Below are positions 32,699 to 40,768 of a stretch of DNA of 64,000 bases, piece after piece. The stretch comes from DASWIP01 sp036397635. GTDB taxonomy: Bacteria > Actinomycetota > AC-67. The stretch spans positions 30,606 to 94,605 of the forward strand of contig DASWIP010000057.1 of assembly GCA_036397635.1 (NCBI GenBank), written 5' to 3'. Both the position numbers and the translations under genes were made by a program. The notes under the pieces were generated by a model. The model worked only from the letters and a program-made list of their open reading frames with translations. It made no database searches and was not told where the DNA came from. Every line of letters begins with the position of its first letter. Within the stretch, counting starts at the first letter, position 1.

Positions 32699-33213
32699 GC
32701 GAGACCCCGGCCCCGGAGGTGCGAGTCGCGATCCCCGCGGACTTCGAGGCGGTGGCTGCGCTGCTCGCGGAGCTTGGACGTCCGGCGATCCTGGGGGGAC
32801 CCGAGGAGGCTGCGCATCGGCGGCGGTTCGCCAACTACCTCGCTCGCACCGACGCGATCGCCCTGGTCGCCGAACGCGACGATCGGGTCGTCGGGTTCTG
32901 CGATCTGGAGTTCCGGCAACGGCTCAACTTCCTCGACGAGCAAGCCTGGATCCCGGACCTGATCGTGAGCGAGGACGAGCGGAGCCGGGGGGCCGGCGCG
33001 GCCTTGCTCGCGCGGGCCGAGCAGCTCGCGCGAGAGCGGGGCTGCTGGGGGATGGGGCTGGAATCCGCGACCTGGCGAGAGCGGGCTCACGCGTTCTACG
33101 AGCGGGTCGGGTGGACGAAAGGGGGATACGCGTTCGGCCGGCAGCTGGGTGGCCGGCCGTGGCCCCCACCGCCGCCCGAGCAGGGTTCGGTCGCCCCGAC
33201 CGCGAACGTGTAG
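32695..33213 (+). CDS. GNAT family N-acetyltransferase
   Basis: The 172-residue protein has the GNAT fold: VRVAIPADFEAVAALLAEL, the core strand IPDLIVSEDERSRGAGAALLARAEQLARERGCWGMGLES with the acetyl-CoA loop RSRGAGAAL, and HAFYERVGWTKGGYAFGR. A Pro-rich tail follows. The start is TTG in a TTGA overlap with the cNMP-binding gene. That pairing recalls cAMP-regulated acetyltransferases, here as two separate polypeptides. Substrate unknown. Confidence 0.85.
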   Translation: MSETPAPEVRVAIPADFEAVAALLAELGRPAILGGPEEAAHRRRFANYLARTDAIALVAERDDRVVGFCDLEFRQRLNFLDEQAWIPDLIVSEDERSRGAGAALLARAEQLARERGCWGMGLESATWRERAHAFYERVGWTKGGYAFGRQLGGRPWPPPPPEQGSVAPTANV

Positions 33214-33215
33214 GC

Positions 33216-34943
33216 ATGCCCTTCCGCCGCGTCCTGATCGCCCTGCTGGCAATGGCGTCCGTCACCGCCGTCGCACCGGCGGCGCCGACGCCTTCGCGCG
33301 CCCTGCCCGACCTCGACCGCATCGATCCGGTGCGCTACCCGCTGGCCGACGCGGTGATCGAGCGCGCGCTGATCAAGGCCCGCGACGGGATCACCATGCT
33401 CGCGGTGGACATCATCAGGCCTCGGACCTCGCGCCGCGTCCCCACGATCTTCTTCCAGTCCCCCTACTACAACACCAACGGCCGCGGATTCCGCGCCGAG
33501 CGCAAGCTTCCGTGGGGACTCGCCGTTCCTCCGAACGTCGGCAGCGTCCCCCGCGTGGCGTTCCCCGAGTGGTACGACGAGTACTTCGTCCCCCGCGGAT
33601 ACGCGGTCGTGATGCAGGACCAGCGCGGGACGCGGAACTCGTCGGGCTGCCAGGTCTACGGCGGCCGCGAGGAGATCACCGACGCAGTGGACGTGATCCA
33701 CTGGATCGGCCGGCAGCCGTGGTCGAACCGGGCCGTCGGGATGACCGGTGGATCGTACGACGGCACGATCGCGGTCGGCGCCGCGTCGATGGCGCCGGAA
33801 GAGCTGAAGGCGATCATCCCCATCCGCGCGATCGACCGGTGGTACGACTACCACTTCTTCAACGGCGTCCAGTCCGCCGAGCATCAGGCGACACCGTTCG
33901 CGTTCACGACGCTGAACCCGATGACAGACCAGGCCTCCAGCGTCGAGGAGGATCAGCTCTACCCGTTGCACGTGCTCGAGCGGAAGGCGTGCGCGGCGAC
34001 CTTCGGCGCGTTCGTCTCGACGCTGTACTCCTCCCCGTACCAGGACGCGCGCGGTGGGTTCTGGGCATCGCGTGATTACCTGAAGGACGCGCGCAACATC
34101 ACCGCGGCGACGTTCATCATCCACGGGCTCAACGACACCAATGTCAAGACGACCAACGCCGGCCAGTTGTGGGAGCGCCTCCCCGCCGGCACGCCTAAGA
34201 AGCTGTGGTGGCTGCGGGGTGGTCACGATGACCCTGCCAATCCGAACCTCGATTTCCAGGGTGTGCGCGTCGGCGTGGCGGCGGCGTTCCGCGAGTGGAC
34301 GCATCGCTGGTTCGCCCAGTACCTGAAAGGGGTCGATGCCGGCGCCGAGCAGGCGCCACCGGTCACGGTCCAGGATGAGCGTGGAGTGCTGTGGAACGCA
34401 CCGACCTGGCCGCCGCCCGCCGGGGACGCTCGGCTGTACCTCGGACGCGAGGCATTGCGATCCGATCCCGACCAAGGGACGCTGACCTACCTGGACGGCG
34501 TCAGCGGCCTGGCGTTCCCCGGCGCGCCTCTAACCGCAGCCATGCGGATCGCAGGCAGGCCGTACCTCCGTCTCGCGTACACGCTGCCCGCGGGTGGCGA
34601 TACCACCTTCGCGGTCTCCGTGGTCCATTCCGGCCTCGGACGAGAGATCGCCTACGGGTATGCCCGCGGCGCCTATCGCAGCCAGATCCGCGCGCGCGCC
34701 GCGAGCTGGCCGAGCCTGCCGGCGCCCCACCTCCCCGGCGAGGAAACCACGATCTTCATCCCGATGGCCTACACCGACTACCTGCTTCCGCGTGGGGCAT
34801 CCCTGACCGTGCTGCTGCGCTCGGATGACGGCCGCGTGCTTGGGACCGGAACCGGCGGTCAGATCAGCGTCGATCTCGCCGAGAGTTACCTGGTGCTCCC
34901 CGTCGCGAGGGATCGGCGGTCCGAGCAGCTGCGCGCGGGCTGA
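33216..34943 (+). CDS. Secreted CocE/NonD family (X-Pro dipeptidyl-peptidase-like) hydrolase
   Basis: The 575-residue protein has an N-terminal signal-like segment (1-29), an alpha/beta-hydrolase domain and a C-terminal jelly roll typical of S15/CocE enzymes. VMQDQRGTRNSSG and MTGGSYDGTIAVGAASM contain the substrate-site and nucleophile Ser; IHGLNDTNV has the acid and WLRGGHDDP the catalytic His. It should cleave ester or Xaa-Pro bonds outside the cell; specificity is unknown. It begins 2 nt after the GNAT stop. Confidence 0.9.
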   Translation: MPFRRVLIALLAMASVTAVAPAAPTPSRALPDLDRIDPVRYPLADAVIERALIKARDGITMLAVDIIRPRTSRRVPTIFFQSPYYNTNGRGFRAERKLPWGLAVPPNVGSVPRVAFPEWYDEYFVPRGYAVVMQDQRGTRNSSGCQVYGGREEITDAVDVIHWIGRQPWSNRAVGMTGGSYDGTIAVGAASMAPEELKAIIPIRAIDRWYDYHFFNGVQSAEHQATPFAFTTLNPMTDQASSVEEDQLYPLHVLERKACAATFGAFVSTLYSSPYQDARGGFWASRDYLKDARNITAATFIIHGLNDTNVKTTNAGQLWERLPAGTPKKLWWLRGGHDDPANPNLDFQGVRVGVAAAFREWTHRWFAQYLKGVDAGAEQAPPVTVQDERGVLWNAPTWPPPAGDARLYLGREALRSDPDQGTLTYLDGVSGLAFPGAPLTAAMRIAGRPYLRLAYTLPAGGDTTFAVSVVHSGLGREIAYGYARGAYRSQIRARAASWPSLPAPHLPGEETTIFIPMAYTDYLLPRGASLTVLLRSDDGRVLGTGTGGQISVDLAESYLVLPVARDRRSEQLRAG

Positions 34944-34982
34944 GGTCCCCCGCTGTTCGTTGTGAGGGTGACCGAGCTGGCC

Positions 34983-34988
34983 TAGACT
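34983..34988 (+). promoter_or_regulatory. Candidate -10 box of the cyclic-diphosphoglycerate operon
   Basis: TAGACT lies 88 nt before the metallophosphoesterase GTG and is followed by a GC-rich leader with an inverted GCCG..CGGC region and GAGGGAGTTG ribosome-binding site. It is the only TANACT hexamer I noticed in the gap. Confidence 0.4.
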
Positions 34989-35076
34989 GAAACGAGGCAG
35001 GCGCGCGCCGCCGCCGGTTCGCCCGCCGTGTCGGCGGAACGGTTCGAGACACGCCATCCGAGGGAGTTGTTCGGTC

Positions 35077-35856
35077 GTGATCATCGCCCACATCAGCGAC
35101 ACCCACGTCGGCTCGCCACATTTCGTTCCCAACCTGATGAACCGCGTCATCGCAGAGCTGAACGAGCTGAAGCCGGACCTGGTCATCCACACCGGTGACA
35201 TCACCAACGACGGGTTCCGCGGCGAGTACAAGACAGCGGCGGCCTATCTCGAGCAGATCGCGAGCCCGCTGATCGCCGTGCCGGGGAACCACGATGCGCG
35301 CAACGTTGGCTACGTCCACTTCGAGGAGCTGATCGGGCCCCGTCACTGGCGTCACGCCTTGCCCGACGTCGTGCTCGTCGGCGCCGACTCCAGCGAGCCC
35401 GACCTCAACGAAGGGCAAGTCGGGCGCGAGCGGTACCCGTGGATCATGGAGAGCTTCGAAGCCGAAGCAGCGCTGAAGATCTACGTGCATCACCATCATC
35501 TGCTGCCCATCCCGGGGACCGGGCGCGAGCGCAGCACAGTCGCCGACGCGGGAGATCTGCTGGAGGTCTTGATCCGCAGCGGCGTGCAGCTGTGCCTGAC
35601 CGGTCACAAGCATGTGCCGTACGTCTGGCGTCTGGAGGACCTCTACATCGCCAACGCCGGCACGTGCGCGAGCCTGCGCGTGCGCGGACACACGCGCCCG
35701 GCCTACAACGTCATCGAGTTCGACGACAACGAGCTGAAGATCACGCAGAAGCACCCGTTCGGCCCGGCGACGCTGCTGGCGCACGTCAACCTCCGAACCG
35801 GACGCCAGCACTACCGCGAGCTCGAGCCTCTGGTGACGGAGGCTCAGCCCACGTGA
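35077..35856 (+). CDS. Metallophosphoesterase (Icc/CpdA-like)
   Basis: The 259-residue calcineurin-like phosphoesterase shows HISDTHVGS, HTGDITNDG, VPGNHDAR, YVHHHHLLPIP and LTGHKHVP, the complete set of dimetal ligands in order. The family hydrolyses cyclic nucleotides or other phosphodiesters. The stop codon overlaps the start of the cyclic-2,3-diphosphoglycerate synthetase gene, so it may belong to that pathway, perhaps opening the cyclic compound; this is an inference from context. Confidence 0.88.
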   Translation: MIIAHISDTHVGSPHFVPNLMNRVIAELNELKPDLVIHTGDITNDGFRGEYKTAAAYLEQIASPLIAVPGNHDARNVGYVHFEELIGPRHWRHALPDVVLVGADSSEPDLNEGQVGRERYPWIMESFEAEAALKIYVHHHHLLPIPGTGRERSTVADAGDLLEVLIRSGVQLCLTGHKHVPYVWRLEDLYIANAGTCASLRVRGHTRPAYNVIEFDDNELKITQKHPFGPATLLAHVNLRTGRQHYRELEPLVTEAQPT

Positions 35857-37217
35857 GCCAACCCTCGGGCGCGCGGGAAGTCCCGCGGCTCCGGGCGATC
35901 GCGCTCGTCGACGGCGAGCATTACCCACCGGTGACGCTCGCCGCGCTCGACAGCGTGCGTGATCGCTTCGACATCGTCGGCGCAGTGATGCTCGGCGGTG
36001 GTGAGAAGCTGCGCGACGGCCTTCGCCTGGCCGACCTGCCGATCGTCAGGGGCACGTCGCAGCGAGCAGCGCTCGAGGATGCGATCGAACGATTCGCACC
36101 AGAGGCGGTCATCGATATCTCCGACGCGCCGGTCCTGGACACGGTGGGACGGCTGCTGCTCGTCAGCGTGGCGCTCGCGCGCGGCGTGTCCTACCACGGC
36201 GGCGACTTCGTGGTGCGTCCTCCATGGCGCGCGCGCCGCAGCACGCGGCCCACGATCGCTGTGATCGGCAGCGGCAAGCGCACCGGCAAGACGGCGGTGG
36301 CAGCGGCCCTTGCGCGGATGCTCAAGGCTGAGGGCGTGCGCGTCGTGATCGTGGCGATGGGACGAGGGGGCCCGGCGGCGCCGGTGGTGATCCGCGGAGA
36401 CCTCGAACGGCCGACGGCCGAAACGTTGCTCGCGCTGTCCGATGCCGGGGAGCACGCCGCCAGCGATTCCTACGAAGACGCCGTGGTGGCCGGGGTCACC
36501 ACGATCGGCGCGCGCCGCGCCGGAGCGGGATTGGCCGGAGGGACGGTCTACGACACGGTGGATCAGGCCCTGGAGGTGGCTGAGGCCGAGTCGCCGGACC
36601 TGATCATCCTGGAAGGGAGCGGGACGGCCCTGCCACCGGTCTCCTGCGATGCGACCGTGTTCGTCGTCGGGGGGGCTGGGCCGTCTTCCCAGGTGACAGC
36701 CGGGCTGGGGCCGCTGCGGTTATTGCTCGCGGACCTGGTGGTGGCTACAATGGTCGAGGAACCGGTCCTCTCGAGCGAAACGCTCGCCGCCCTCACTTCC
36801 CAGGCTTCCGAGCTCGCGCGAGACGTTCCTATCGTCAGGACGGTGTTCCGGCCATCTCCCGTTGGGTCCGTGACTGGGAAGCGGATCTTGTTCGCGACCA
36901 CGGCACCCGAGGCGGTTGGGACGGCTCTGCGGCGTCACCTGGAGGAGGTGCACGGCGCAACGGTGGTTGGCGTGACTCATCAGCTGGCCGATCGTCCCAA
37001 GCTTTCCCAGGAACTCGCAGAAGCGGAGGGAACCTACGACGTGTTGCTGACCGAGGTGAAGGCAGCGGCGATCGATGTCGCGGCGCAAGCCGCGCGCGCG
37101 GCCGGTGCCGAGATCGTGTTCGCCGACAACCTGCCGGTCGCGACGCGGGGGGACCTCGGCACGGGCTTCGCTCATGTGCACGCGCTCGCGATCGAGCGGT
37201 CGGGAGCACGAACATGA
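35853..37217 (+). CDS. Cyclic 2,3-diphosphoglycerate synthetase-like protein
   Basis: The 454-residue protein matches the cDPG synthetase family in length and layout. An N-terminal domain (LRAIALVDGEHYPPVTLAALDSV ... VIDISDAPVL) precedes a P-loop domain with TIAVIGSGKRTGKTAVAAALA (P-loop about 139-147), VVIVAMGRGGP and DLIILEGSGTALPPV, and a C-terminal region ending FADNLPVATRGDLGTGFAHVHALAIER. The enzyme of methanogens forms an intramolecular phosphoanhydride from 2,3-diphosphoglycerate with ATP. GTG start overlaps the upstream stop; the 2-phosphoglycerate kinase gene overlaps its end. Confidence 0.87.
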   Translation: MSQPSGAREVPRLRAIALVDGEHYPPVTLAALDSVRDRFDIVGAVMLGGGEKLRDGLRLADLPIVRGTSQRAALEDAIERFAPEAVIDISDAPVLDTVGRLLLVSVALARGVSYHGGDFVVRPPWRARRSTRPTIAVIGSGKRTGKTAVAAALARMLKAEGVRVVIVAMGRGGPAAPVVIRGDLERPTAETLLALSDAGEHAASDSYEDAVVAGVTTIGARRAGAGLAGGTVYDTVDQALEVAEAESPDLIILEGSGTALPPVSCDATVFVVGGAGPSSQVTAGLGPLRLLLADLVVATMVEEPVLSSETLAALTSQASELARDVPIVRTVFRPSPVGSVTGKRILFATTAPEAVGTALRRHLEEVHGATVVGVTHQLADRPKLSQELAEAEGTYDVLLTEVKAAAIDVAAQAARAAGAEIVFADNLPVATRGDLGTGFAHVHALAIERSGART

Positions 37218-38179
37218 CCGAGAAGGTAACCGGCGGCTCGCGAACCATTATCGTGCGCGAAGGCGATCACGGGCTGCCCTATTCGAAAGGCTTGATGGCG
37301 AACACGATCATGATCTCCGGCTTGTCGCCGGCGCGCGCGTATCACGTCGCGCAGGTGATCGAGGATCGGTTGCTCGCATCGAACACCGACGCCGTCGGCG
37401 CCGCCGATCTGAGCACGTTGACCGTCGAGGTCATCCGTGAGGAGGCCGGCGAGCGTTACGCGGAGGCCTACCAGAAGTGGCAGACCGTCGGGCACCTGGA
37501 TGCGCCGCTGATCGTGTTGATGGGCGGCGGCACCGGAGTGGGCAAGTCCACCGTCGCGACCCTGCTCGCCGCGCGGCTGGGGATCGTCCGCGTCATCTCG
37601 ACCGATGCCATCCGTGAGGTCATGAAGGGAACGGTTGCGCAGGAGTTCATGCCGACGTTGTACCGGTCGTCGTTCGACTCGGCCGACGTGGTACGGCAGA
37701 AGAGCCCGCGTGCGGAAGACGCGATCCTGGTCGGGTTCCGCGATCAGGTCGCCGCGGTCGCGGTCGGCGTGAAGGCGTTGATCGAGCGAGCGGTGACCGA
37801 GGGAACCGATGTGATCATCGAGGGGGCTCACATCGTGCCGGGCTTCGTGGACCTCGAGGCATTCGCGGATCGCGCCGTGATCGTTCCGCTGGTCGTCCAC
37901 GTCGAGGACGAGGACCTCCATCGCAGCCACTTCTACGTGCGTGCCGGCGACTCGCGCGGACGTCCGGTGGAGCGCTACTTGGCTCATTTCGACAACATCC
38001 GTAAGATCCAGAAGTACATCAAGTCCCTCGCTTTGCAGCACGGCGTCCCCGCCATCTCGAACTACGACTTGGACGCGTGCCTGGCCTCGGTGATCGACCA
38101 CGTGATCGATCGGGCCGTGGGATCCGCGAAGCATCATCCCGAGCGCCGGGTGAGGGCGATCCGAGGGGGGTCGGCATGA
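37214..38179 (+). CDS. 2-phosphoglycerate kinase-like protein
   Basis: The 321-residue protein has an ATP-cone-like N-terminus (IIVREGDHGLPYSKGLMANTIMISGLSPARAYHVAQVIEDRLL) and a P-loop kinase domain (LMGGGTGVGKSTVATLLAARLG, P-loop 104-112; STDAIREVMKG; VIIEGAHIVPGFVD). This architecture is that of methanogen 2-phosphoglycerate kinase, which makes 2,3-diphosphoglycerate, the substrate of the enzyme encoded just upstream. ATGA overlaps on both sides show tight co-translation with cDPG synthetase and the transaldolase-like gene. Confidence 0.87.
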   Translation: MTEKVTGGSRTIIVREGDHGLPYSKGLMANTIMISGLSPARAYHVAQVIEDRLLASNTDAVGAADLSTLTVEVIREEAGERYAEAYQKWQTVGHLDAPLIVLMGGGTGVGKSTVATLLAARLGIVRVISTDAIREVMKGTVAQEFMPTLYRSSFDSADVVRQKSPRAEDAILVGFRDQVAAVAVGVKALIERAVTEGTDVIIEGAHIVPGFVDLEAFADRAVIVPLVVHVEDEDLHRSHFYVRAGDSRGRPVERYLAHFDNIRKIQKYIKSLALQHGVPAISNYDLDACLASVIDHVIDRAVGSAKHHPERRVRAIRGGSA

Positions 38180-38835
38180 AGCTCTGGCTGGACACGGCCA
38201 ACATCGAGCAGATCCGTGAGATCAACGGCTGGGGGGTGCTGGCCGGCGTCACGACCAACCCAACGCTCGCTGCGGCGGAGGGTGTGCCCTTCGAGCAGCG
38301 CATCAAGGAGATCGCTACCGAGGTGGACGGTCCCGTGTGCGCCGAGGTCGTCTCGCTCGAAAGGGACGGCATGGTCGAAGAGGGACTAAAGGTCTCCGAG
38401 ATCGCGCCGAACGTAGTAGTGAAGGTCCCGCTCCTGCCCGACGGGCTGGCCGCGGTCGCCGAGCTGAGCACACGAGGCATCAAGACCAACATGACGCTAT
38501 GCTTCTCGGCAGCGCAGGCCATCCTGGCCGCGCAGGCGGGGGCCACGTACATCAGTCCGTTCCTCGGGCGGGTCGATGACATCGGCAACGACGGGATCGA
38601 CCTGCTCGGACAGATCGTCGAGGTGTACCGGGTCCAGGGGTACCAGACCCTGATCCTGGCGGCGAGCCTTCGGCACACCCAGCACGTCGTGGACTGTGCT
38701 CGCGTGGGAGCCGACGTCGCCACCATGCCGTACAAGGTGTTCAAGCAGCTGATAAAGCATCCGCTCTCGGACATCGGACTCAAGCGCTTCCTGGAGGACT
38801 GGGAGGCATACCAACGATCGCTCGGGAACTCGTGA
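38176..38835 (+). CDS. Transaldolase/fructose-6-phosphate aldolase (TalC/MipB type)
   Basis: The 219-residue short-type aldolase starts MKLWLDTANIEQIREI and continues GVTTNPTLAAAEG; the Schiff-base lysine is Lys83 (VVVKVPLLPDG). NMTLCFSAAQAILAAQAGATYISPFLGRVDD and LAASLRHTQHV are typical of the TalC/Fsa group. It could act as transaldolase in the pentose phosphate pathway or as fructose-6-phosphate aldolase. ATG overlaps the preceding stop. rho follows 25 nt downstream. Confidence 0.92.
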   Translation: MKLWLDTANIEQIREINGWGVLAGVTTNPTLAAAEGVPFEQRIKEIATEVDGPVCAEVVSLERDGMVEEGLKVSEIAPNVVVKVPLLPDGLAAVAELSTRGIKTNMTLCFSAAQAILAAQAGATYISPFLGRVDDIGNDGIDLLGQIVEVYRVQGYQTLILAASLRHTQHVVDCARVGADVATMPYKVFKQLIKHPLSDIGLKRFLEDWEAYQRSLGNS

Positions 38836-38860
38836 CCCGGCGGGGGGAGGTGAAGCAGCG

Positions 38861-40537
38861 GTGTTGACGCGCGAAGAGCTGCAGGGGAAGGTGCTGGCAC
38901 AGCTCCAGCAGATCGCAGAATCGCACGGATTGAAGGGGACCAAGAGCCTTCGTAAGGGGGAGCTCATCGGCGCCATCCTGGATGCCGCGAACGGCGGCCC
39001 GAAGAGGCCCGCTGCCACGGAAACCAAGAAGGATGTGTCGACCAACGGTGCGAGCAGCGCGCCGGCCGACGCCCCGCCGGAAGCCCCCGTGGCGACCGCG
39101 GAAGCGGCACCCAAGCAAGCCGCTGCGCCGGCCGATGTGGCCGAGCGACCGGCGCCGGCGCCGCCTGCCCAGCCGAGGCCGCAGTTCGGCGGCGGTGGAG
39201 GCGGCGGCGGGAATACGCAGGGCGGCGGGAATGCGCAGGGCGGCGGAGGCCGCCGCGACAGTGGTAACAGCGGGCGTCGCCGTCGACGCGACCGGGGGCG
39301 CAACCGTAGCGGTGGCCGCGGTGGTGCAGGCGGCGGCGGTGCAGGCGGCGGTGGAGGCGGCGGCGAGCGACCGCAACAGGTCGATCGCGAATTCAGCGCC
39401 GAGGAAGCTGCGGCCGAGGGCGAACTTCGCACCGGGATCCTGGACATCTTGCCCGAGGGTTACGGGTTCCTGCGCACTTCCGGCTACCTGCCGGGGTCGA
39501 CGGACGTGTACGTCTCGCAGTCCCAGGTCCGTCGCTTCGGCTTGCGCCGCGGCGACGAGGTCACCGGGTACGTACGCGCGCCCAAGGAAAGCGAGAAGTA
39601 CTACGCGCTGCTCCGGGTGGAGACCGTCGCCGGCATGACGCCGGACGAGGCGCGCGCGCGCCCGGAGTTCGGCAAGCTGACGCCGCTGTTCCCCGAAGAG
39701 CGGTTCGTGCTCGAGTGGGGCCCGCAGGCCGTGACCGAGCGAGTCATCGACCTGGTGGCACCTATCGGCAAGGGCCAGCGCGGGATGGTCGTCTCGCCGC
39801 CGAAGGCAGGGAAGACCACGATTCTCAAGCAGATCGCGAACGGCGTGCTCGCCAACACCGAGGGCGTGCATCTGATCGTGCTGCTCGTGGACGAGCGGCC
39901 CGAGGAGGTCACCGACTGGCAGCGCACCGTCAAGGCCGCGGAGGTCGTGTACTCGACCTTCGACCGTCCGGCGGAGGATCACACGCAGGTGGCAGAGCTG
40001 GTGCTCGCGCGCGCGCAGCGTCTGGTCGAGGCGGGCCAGGACGTCGTGATCCTGCTCGACTCGATCACCCGACTCGCCCGTGCCTACAACCTGTCGGCGC
40101 CGGCGTCCGGACGCATCCTGTCCGGTGGTGTGGACTCGACGGCCCTGTACCCGCCGAAGCGGTTCTTCGGGGCGGCCAGGAACATCGAGGAGGGCGGCAG
40201 CCTGACGATCATCGCGTCGGCGCTGGTCGAGACCGGCTCCAAGATGGACGAGGTGATCTTCGAGGAGTTCAAGGGCACCGGGAACTCCGAGATCCGCCTC
40301 GATCGCCAGCTGGCCGAGAAGCGAATCTTCCCGGCCATCGACATCGAGGCCTCGGGCACGCGGAAGGAAGAGCTGCTCTACGACAAGGAAGAATTGATGC
40401 AGGTCTGGCGTTTGCGCCGGGTGCTGCATGCGCTCGCCCCGAGCGCCGCGATGGAGCTGCTGCGCGACAAGATGGGGCAGACCGAGTCGAACGAGAAGTT
40501 CCTCCGCGAGATCGCCAAGATGAAGCAGGGAGACTAG
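38861..40537 (+). CDS. rho: Transcription termination factor Rho with Gly-rich insertion
   Basis: The 558-residue protein has an N-terminal helical Rho_N domain (LTREELQGKVLAQLQQIAESHGLKGTKSLRKGELIGAIL), a long Ala/Pro- then Gly/Arg-rich insertion (about 45-175), the cold-shock-like RNA-binding domain (GILDILPEGYGFLRTSGYLPGSTDVYVSQSQVRRFGLRRGD) and the RecA-type motor with PPKAGKTTILKQIA, LLVDERPEEVTDW and ILLDSITRLARAYN. GTG start follows GGGGGGAGGTGA. The insertion is usual in Actinomycetota and binds RNA or promotes phase separation in some Rho proteins. Confidence 0.96.
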   Translation: MLTREELQGKVLAQLQQIAESHGLKGTKSLRKGELIGAILDAANGGPKRPAATETKKDVSTNGASSAPADAPPEAPVATAEAAPKQAAAPADVAERPAPAPPAQPRPQFGGGGGGGGNTQGGGNAQGGGGRRDSGNSGRRRRRDRGRNRSGGRGGAGGGGAGGGGGGGERPQQVDREFSAEEAAAEGELRTGILDILPEGYGFLRTSGYLPGSTDVYVSQSQVRRFGLRRGDEVTGYVRAPKESEKYYALLRVETVAGMTPDEARARPEFGKLTPLFPEERFVLEWGPQAVTERVIDLVAPIGKGQRGMVVSPPKAGKTTILKQIANGVLANTEGVHLIVLLVDERPEEVTDWQRTVKAAEVVYSTFDRPAEDHTQVAELVLARAQRLVEAGQDVVILLDSITRLARAYNLSAPASGRILSGGVDSTALYPPKRFFGAARNIEEGGSLTIIASALVETGSKMDEVIFEEFKGTGNSEIRLDRQLAEKRIFPAIDIEASGTRKEELLYDKEELMQVWRLRRVLHALAPSAAMELLRDKMGQTESNEKFLREIAKMKQGD

Positions 40538-40541
40538 GACG

Positions 40542-40760
40542 ATGAAGACCGAGATCCATCCCGACTACCAGGTCTGTCACGTGCGCTGCTCGTGTGGCAA
40601 CGAGTTCGAGACGCGCTCGACGGTATCCGATATCCACGTCGAGCTCTGCTCGCAGTGTCACCCGTTCTACACGGGCAAGCAGAAGCTTGTGGACACCGGG
40701 GGCCGCGTGGAACGGTTCCAGCGGCGGGCCGCGAAGTCCCAAGAGAAGCAGAAGAAGTAA
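40542..40760 (+). CDS. rpmE: 50S ribosomal protein L31, zinc-binding form
   Basis: The 72-residue protein begins MKTEIHPDYQVCHVRCSCGNEFETRST and contains VELCSQCHPFYTGKQKLVDTGGRVERF. The CxxC pairs mark the zinc-containing form of L31. It starts 4 nt after the rho stop, the usual rho-rpmE order. Confidence 0.97.
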   Translation: MKTEIHPDYQVCHVRCSCGNEFETRSTVSDIHVELCSQCHPFYTGKQKLVDTGGRVERFQRRAAKSQEKQKK

Positions 40761-40768
40761 CGCACGCG

